From Mastigocoleus testarum BC008 (lineage in GTDB: Bacteria; Cyanobacteriota; Cyanobacteriia; Cyanobacteriales; Nostocaceae), in contig NZ_LMTZ01000143.1 in NCBI RefSeq assembly GCF_001456025.1, positions 1 through 58,425 on the forward strand: a stretch of 58,425 nt of DNA, given 5' to 3'. A program made the translations under genes and the position numbers. The notes beneath the pieces were generated by a model. It saw only the letters and a program-made list of their open reading frames with translations, had not been told where the DNA came from and did not search any database. Positions 54,418 to 58,425 of this stretch are shown in pieces (the first letter of the stretch is position 1; the number at the start of each line of letters is the position of its first letter).

Positions 54418-56550
54418 ATGGCGGTAAATATTCGAGAAGTCAAAGAAGCGGGAATATCGCAGCGAGCCGTAGATTATATATATAACGTTATAGATCCAGA
54501 GCAAAAGAAGTCTGTTATAGAGGACGAAACCTTTAAAGATACCATCAACGCCATCAAAGCAACAGATTCAGTACCAAAAAATGCAATCGAAATAACAAGA
54601 GCAGATAATAATTCGATTTCTCAAATTGAAAATGGCAAAGGAAAAACCTTTGTTCTGCGAGGAAATCTCAATTTTGGTCGAACCCTCAATATACCCAGCG
54701 ATACTACCATTTATGTTGATGGTACCATTACCAGAAATGGTAACCACAGTGCGGATTCCTACGATGATGAAAATACAGGAAATTCTGTAGATGCTGTATT
54801 TCGAGTAGATGACAAATCTAACGTTAAACTTATTGGTGTTAATAATGCCAAATTACGTAGTAATCAGCGAGGTACAGGTGTCTATATAGAAGGCTCTGAC
54901 AACGTCGAAGTACGCGGTTTTGATATCGGTAATGTGTGGGAAGGTGTGGTATCTCACTGGGGTAATAGTGATGTAAAAATTCTCAACAACTACATTCACG
55001 ATACTGGTAAGCGTGCCATTTGGAGTTTAGGTTCAGAGCGGACTCAAGCTGCTCATAATTTTATTGAGAACGCTGGTGGAGATGGTTTTGATTGGGATGC
55101 ATACTCAACAGGTAGCCTTGCTTATGAAAATGTAGTTGTCGGTTGGCGACGTTGGGCTGGGTTTGTAGAAGAGGGAGCACAGAACAGCTACTTTGCGAAA
55201 AACATCGGGGTTATGGCAGAGTTTGAGTATAAGCATCCCGATCCTAACAAGATACCCGATAAGGGATATACGATGGGTTGGGCGGATAATGGTACTACAG
55301 CAAAGATTTCCCGTCTAACTCAGAATAATTACTTCATTGGTAATTCGATGTTTAAACCTTCAAGCTACAACCGAAAAGCCAGTGGTGGGGGTTATTTCGC
55401 CAAAAGAAATCAAAAAGGTAAGGGACAAACATATTTCTGGGGTAATACTGGGAATGTAGGATTTGCAAACAATGGTAATGGTAATATCCCTGATACAAAC
55501 GAAAATCCTAAAGATACTTGGTACAAAGCGAATATAGAGCCCACCGTTGCTCCCGGACAAAGTACCCTTGACAAATTTGAAGCTTTATTTCCTACAGTTC
55601 CTGGGAGTGTACCTGGAAATAATGGAGGTCAAACTCCTACTAATCCTAAACCTCCTACCGGTAGCAACCCTATGGTAATTCAAGCAGAAGATATGCAACT
55701 CGGGGGAGAATATCGAGTTGAGAAAATTGGTGCTGCTTCTGGAGGAGAAGTTATAAGCTTACGCGGTGGAAATAATAATGATAGCGGTACCGCAAGCTTT
55801 AACTTTACAGGAGGCACAGGAATATATAACGTCAAAATTAACTACTTCGATGAAAATGATGGCGTTGCTCAATTAAAACTAAACAAAGGAAATCAGCAGC
55901 TAACATCTTTTAAGTTGGACAAGCAACTAGGCAGTCCTGCTGCCAACCAACAAACCATGACTTCTATGGAAATTAAAAATGTTTCCATATCATCTGGCGA
56001 TCGCTTCCAAATTGAAGGAATCGAACAAGGTTCTCCTCAAACTGCAGAGCATGCAAGAGTTGATTCTGTCGAATTTATTCGTACTGCTACAAATCCTAAA
56101 CCTCTCAAACCTGTGTTCCTTGAAGCAGAGGATATGCAGCTTGGGGGAGAATATCGAGTTGAAAAAATTGGTGCTGCGTCTGGAGGAGAAGTTATAAGCT
56201 TACGCGGTGGAAATAATAATGATAGCGGTACCGCAAGCTTTGATTTTACAGGAAGTACGGGTACCTACGACCTCAAGATTAATTATTTTGATGAGAACGA
56301 TGGTGTCGGTCAACTGAAAATAGACCAAGGAAGCGATCGACTAATATCTTTCCAGCTAAATAAGGATTTAGGTAGTCCCTTGGCTAACGAACAAACCATG
56401 ACATCCATGGAAATTTCAGATATTTTTGTATCTAAAGGTGATAATTTCCGGATTGAAGGAATCGAACAAGGTTTACTCAATACTGCCGAACATGTGAGAA
56501 TTGATTCCATTCAATTTATCCCCACTGATTCTAGTTCTACTCTCATTTGA
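54418..56550 (+). CDS. right-handed beta-helix protein with two carbohydrate-binding-like modules
   Basis: 710 residues. Residues 1-50 form a helical start. Residues 60-380 contain NVKLIGVNN, GVYIEGSDNVEVRGFDIGNV and SDVKILNNYIHDTG, the stacked coils of a parallel beta-helix like those of pectate-lyase-type enzymes. After a Pro/Gly/Asn linker (near residues 395-415), two modules of about 140 residues (419-556 and 565-701) follow, each beginning with AEDMQLGGEYRVEKIGAASG. They resemble CBM6/35-type carbohydrate-binding domains and are nearly identical at DNA level, with a period of 441 bp. It probably binds and perhaps cleaves polysaccharide. No signal peptide is visible. The convergent PL7 lyase gene suggests a shared substrate. 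Confidence 0.82.
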   Translation: MAVNIREVKEAGISQRAVDYIYNVIDPEQKKSVIEDETFKDTINAIKATDSVPKNAIEITRADNNSISQIENGKGKTFVLRGNLNFGRTLNIPSDTTIYVDGTITRNGNHSADSYDDENTGNSVDAVFRVDDKSNVKLIGVNNAKLRSNQRGTGVYIEGSDNVEVRGFDIGNVWEGVVSHWGNSDVKILNNYIHDTGKRAIWSLGSERTQAAHNFIENAGGDGFDWDAYSTGSLAYENVVVGWRRWAGFVEEGAQNSYFAKNIGVMAEFEYKHPDPNKIPDKGYTMGWADNGTTAKISRLTQNNYFIGNSMFKPSSYNRKASGGGYFAKRNQKGKGQTYFWGNTGNVGFANNGNGNIPDTNENPKDTWYKANIEPTVAPGQSTLDKFEALFPTVPGSVPGNNGGQTPTNPKPPTGSNPMVIQAEDMQLGGEYRVEKIGAASGGEVISLRGGNNNDSGTASFNFTGGTGIYNVKINYFDENDGVAQLKLNKGNQQLTSFKLDKQLGSPAANQQTMTSMEIKNVSISSGDRFQIEGIEQGSPQTAEHARVDSVEFIRTATNPKPLKPVFLEAEDMQLGGEYRVEKIGAASGGEVISLRGGNNNDSGTASFDFTGSTGTYDLKINYFDENDGVGQLKIDQGSDRLISFQLNKDLGSPLANEQTMTSMEISDIFVSKGDNFRIEGIEQGLLNTAEHVRIDSIQFIPTDSSSTLI
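55684..56520 (+). repeat. tandem 441-bp duplication within the beta-helix gene
   Basis: The two carbohydrate-binding-like modules share almost identical DNA at their starts, for example GAATATCGAGTTGAGAAAAT in copy 1, with one change in copy 2. The period is 441 bp, exactly 147 codons, so the duplication is recent and in frame. Confidence 0.85.
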
Positions 56551-56979
56551 GAATGAACCGAAAAATATCCTGATCGCAGTTAGTGAGAAAAATAAATTTA
56601 AACTAGCCTAATACCAATTTGGAAAAATAATCAGACAGATAGATTTCTTAGGAGACGTTCCAATGATTTATCGAATTGGTATTAGCTCCAGTTTTGGCTA
56701 TAAGTGTATAACTCCCTATCTAACTAATCTCTATAGTTTTCTGATTATGCTCTACAGCAAATTTGGTAAGACCATCATTGTTGATTGTGCAGAAAACTTA
56801 ATTGTTTTGGAAGTTAATACTAGAACCTATCCCACTATTCTAAAAATGCTTATTTGTGTGAGTGAAATTTGCCTGAAAAGCTTTATTTCTTCATTTTTAG
56901 CTTTTAAAACATTTAAGCTTTTTAGCAAAAATCTTACTAGTGGGATAAGTTCCAAAATCCATAAAGTTTAAAACATGGA
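56551..56979. other. spacer between convergent genes
   Basis: AT-rich. It contains a 102-codon open frame on the plus strand (56663-56971) behind a TAGGAG sequence, but its product has no recognisable features and a composition typical of chance frames. I do not call a gene. Confidence 0.5.
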
Positions 56980-58425
56980 TTAAATAATACTACTGCTTGC
57001 AGCTAAGGTCTGGTCTACTGCTCCGATCGCGACATCATTTAGCTCCACATTACTCAAAGTCAGTGCCGTATTATCAGAATTACTACCATTAAAGCCAAGT
57101 TCGATCGAACTTCCTGGCGCAAGAGATCCATTCCAGTCAGCATTACTAATTTCATAACGGTTCCCTTCGTGGCTCAGAATCTCAGCACCCCAGATGTTTT
57201 TCATTTCAAAAGGAGCATCAAATTCTAGCTTCCAACCATTGATAGCCTTATCACCGGTATTAGTAATTTCCAGATTTCCCGTAAAGCCATTTTTCCATTC
57301 ACTTTTCACGGAAAAATCTACATCACCAATGAGCGGGTCGTGACCTGTGTCATCGCCATTACCGCCACCATTATCGCCGCTACTACTACCCCCTGATGAA
57401 TCAGTTGTTGGTGTTGAATTTGGTTGTGAGTATCCAGTATGGTTGTTATCGAGTGCGTAAAAAGTAGCTTGAGCATAGTCCTTTGAATCGCCCGTATTAT
57501 TTTGGTTGTACACGCCTGCTTTAAAGTACATGTACTGATTTTTGCTATCAAAACCGCTATCGGTCATATCCACTTCCTGAACAACATCCGGTTTTCCAGG
57601 ACGCATAATGCTGACTGTCAGTGTATTTCCTTGTGTCTTAACTTTGTAGCTAAACTTCTCATCAAGGGAAATACCATCTGAGGGATTTGATGCATTGTTA
57701 GAGCGACTCCCAATCATTTCATACCACTGTTCTGAACCGGTTCGCGGCTCGTGGGCAATGTAAATGGAACCTTTTGAATTGCCAGGTAATTTTCGGTAGT
57801 AAATACGCAAAGGCTCATCATCATTTGCATGAATCTGACCTATGATCACTCGACCGACCTGACTACTTTTACCGGTTGTTGTTACGTGATTAACTGCCAA
57901 TGTCGCCTTTAATTCACCATCAACACCACCGGCTTTGTCTTGTGTTGAGGAAGGTGCACTGCCTAGTACCCAGTTATTGCCACTGACACCGGTTGTTGAA
58001 TCGCTAGTGTCACCTCTGCGCAACATCTCACGTAATTCGGTTCGTGTGTATTTTGTGTTTGTAGATGTTCTAGAACCACGAACCGGCGCTTTAAAGACCA
58101 TACCGCCGTCTTCGCCAGTGTAGAAATAGGAGCTATTTTCAAAACCGTCAGATAGTTGTAATTCCTTAATCTCATCGGCTTTACCATCCTTGTTATTATC
58201 AACAGGAAGAGTTAGTTTCCAATCAAGAAGATCGAAATTGTCCGATGGTGCTACATTAGGGTTCAAACCTGAACTATTGGGAGCCTGATTGTTGACTTCA
58301 TCAATAACTGGGTCGCTACCATTACCGCCACCATTATCGCCGCCACTGCTACCCCCTGATGAATCGGGTGTTGGTGTTGAATTTGGTTGTGAGTATCCAG
58401 TATGGTTGTTATCGAGTGCGTAAAA
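56980..58425 (-). CDS. PL7 alginate lyase with CBM2, tandem modules; partial at window edge
   Basis: The reading frame is open from the stop at 56980 to the last base, 481 residues in the window; the start lies beyond. The edge sequence (reading FYALDNNHTGYSQPNSTPT) is the end of an upstream PL7 module, repeating 57340-57462 with a 963-bp period. The complete PL7 module has the three family motifs RTELRE, QIH (in IIGQIHAND) and YFKAGVYNQN. PL7 enzymes cut alginate by beta-elimination. After a Ser/Gly/Asp-rich linker, a C-terminal CBM2 follows (GNLEITNTGDKAINGWKLEF, then WGAEILSH and NADWNGSLAPGSS). The internal TTG at 58264-58266 is unlikely to be the true start. A beta-helix carbohydrate-active gene converges on it. 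Confidence 0.9.
   Translation of the reverse strand, partial: FYALDNNHTGYSQPNSTPTPDSSGGSSGGDNGGGNGSDPVIDEVNNQAPNSSGLNPNVAPSDNFDLLDWKLTLPVDNNKDGKADEIKELQLSDGFENSSYFYTGEDGGMVFKAPVRGSRTSTNTKYTRTELREMLRRGDTSDSTTGVSGNNWVLGSAPSSTQDKAGGVDGELKATLAVNHVTTTGKSSQVGRVIIGQIHANDDEPLRIYYRKLPGNSKGSIYIAHEPRTGSEQWYEMIGSRSNNASNPSDGISLDEKFSYKVKTQGNTLTVSIMRPGKPDVVQEVDMTDSGFDSKNQYMYFKAGVYNQNNTGDSKDYAQATFYALDNNHTGYSQPNSTPTTDSSGGSSSGDNGGGNGDDTGHDPLIGDVDFSVKSEWKNGFTGNLEITNTGDKAINGWKLEFDAPFEMKNIWGAEILSHEGNRYEISNADWNGSLAPGSSIELGFNGSNSDNTALTLSNVELNDVAIGAVDQTLAASSSII
57352..57462 (-). repeat. linker copy shared by the two PL7 modules
   Basis: The 110-base segment ending GTTATCGAGTGCGTAAAA at 57462 recurs, with few differences, at 58316-58425. 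It encodes the end of the lyase domain and the Gly/Ser/Asp linker. Confidence 0.9.

Noticed and set aside
56663..56971. Open frame of 102 codons behind TAGGAG
   Set aside because: No recognisable domain; composition fits a chance frame in AT-rich DNA between convergent genes. The ribosome-binding site alone is not enough.

Overview
The window reads as chromosomal DNA of a filamentous, probably heterocyst-type cyanobacterium. The octamer GCGATCGC (HIP1) recurs, for example near 12149, 13965, 16802, 21409, 41145 and 45650. The spacers carry heptamer tandem repeats typical of such genomes, and there is a xisH/xisI pair and DUF1822 and DUF4870 proteins. I saw no tRNA, rRNA, CRISPR array, complete insertion sequence or prophage. 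Species is not determinable from the sequence alone. An alginate-lyase-type gene at the right edge suggests contact with algal polysaccharide, perhaps a marine or epiphytic life.

Region 1 (1-13.6 kb): an unrecognised protein, alaS, a 65-residue metal chaperone, a GGDEF diguanylate cyclase, an M41-like membrane metallopeptidase without AAA domain, a MoxR ATPase with its DUF58 partner, and a VanZ-like membrane protein. Long AT-rich spacers hold mosaic palindromic repeats. Region 2 (13.6-28 kb): a candidate structured RNA with its own promoter, a di-heme peroxidase, a HEAT-repeat protein, split hydantoinase/oxoprolinase genes hyuA and hyuB with a histidine phosphatase and a broken VOC gene between them, a coiled-coil protein with an acyl-carrier domain that lacks its serine, a tyrosine phosphatase, a GNAT, xisI/xisH, a GC-rich DUF4437 protein that looks transferred, and a Vat-like acetyltransferase.

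Region 3 (28-49 kb) is the most unusual part. Two paralogous caspase-nSTAND-TM-WD40 proteins (1753 and 1804 residues) are followed by a sigma-70-like gene, DUF1822, DUF4870, and a convergent CHAT-nSTAND-TM-WD40 protein. The three giants share everything after the protease: NTPase, membrane segment, WD40 repeats and a two-cysteine tail. Only the N-terminal protease type is exchanged. All three coding sequences contain in-frame copies of a 28-bp palindrome that is otherwise intergenic, and one copy has a second palindromic element inserted exactly at its centre. A protease-STAND protein beside a sigma-like factor recalls the Csx29/Csx30/sigma arrangement of type III-E CRISPR, here without any CRISPR. 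This is a hypothesis, not a demonstrated system.

Region 4 (49-58.4 kb): CorA magnesium transporter, M14 zinc carboxypeptidase, sigma-class GST, a parallel beta-helix protein with two near-identical carbohydrate-binding-like modules, and a PL7 alginate lyase with CBM2. The PL7 gene runs off the window edge and contains the end of a second PL7 module, so it is a tandem multi-module enzyme.
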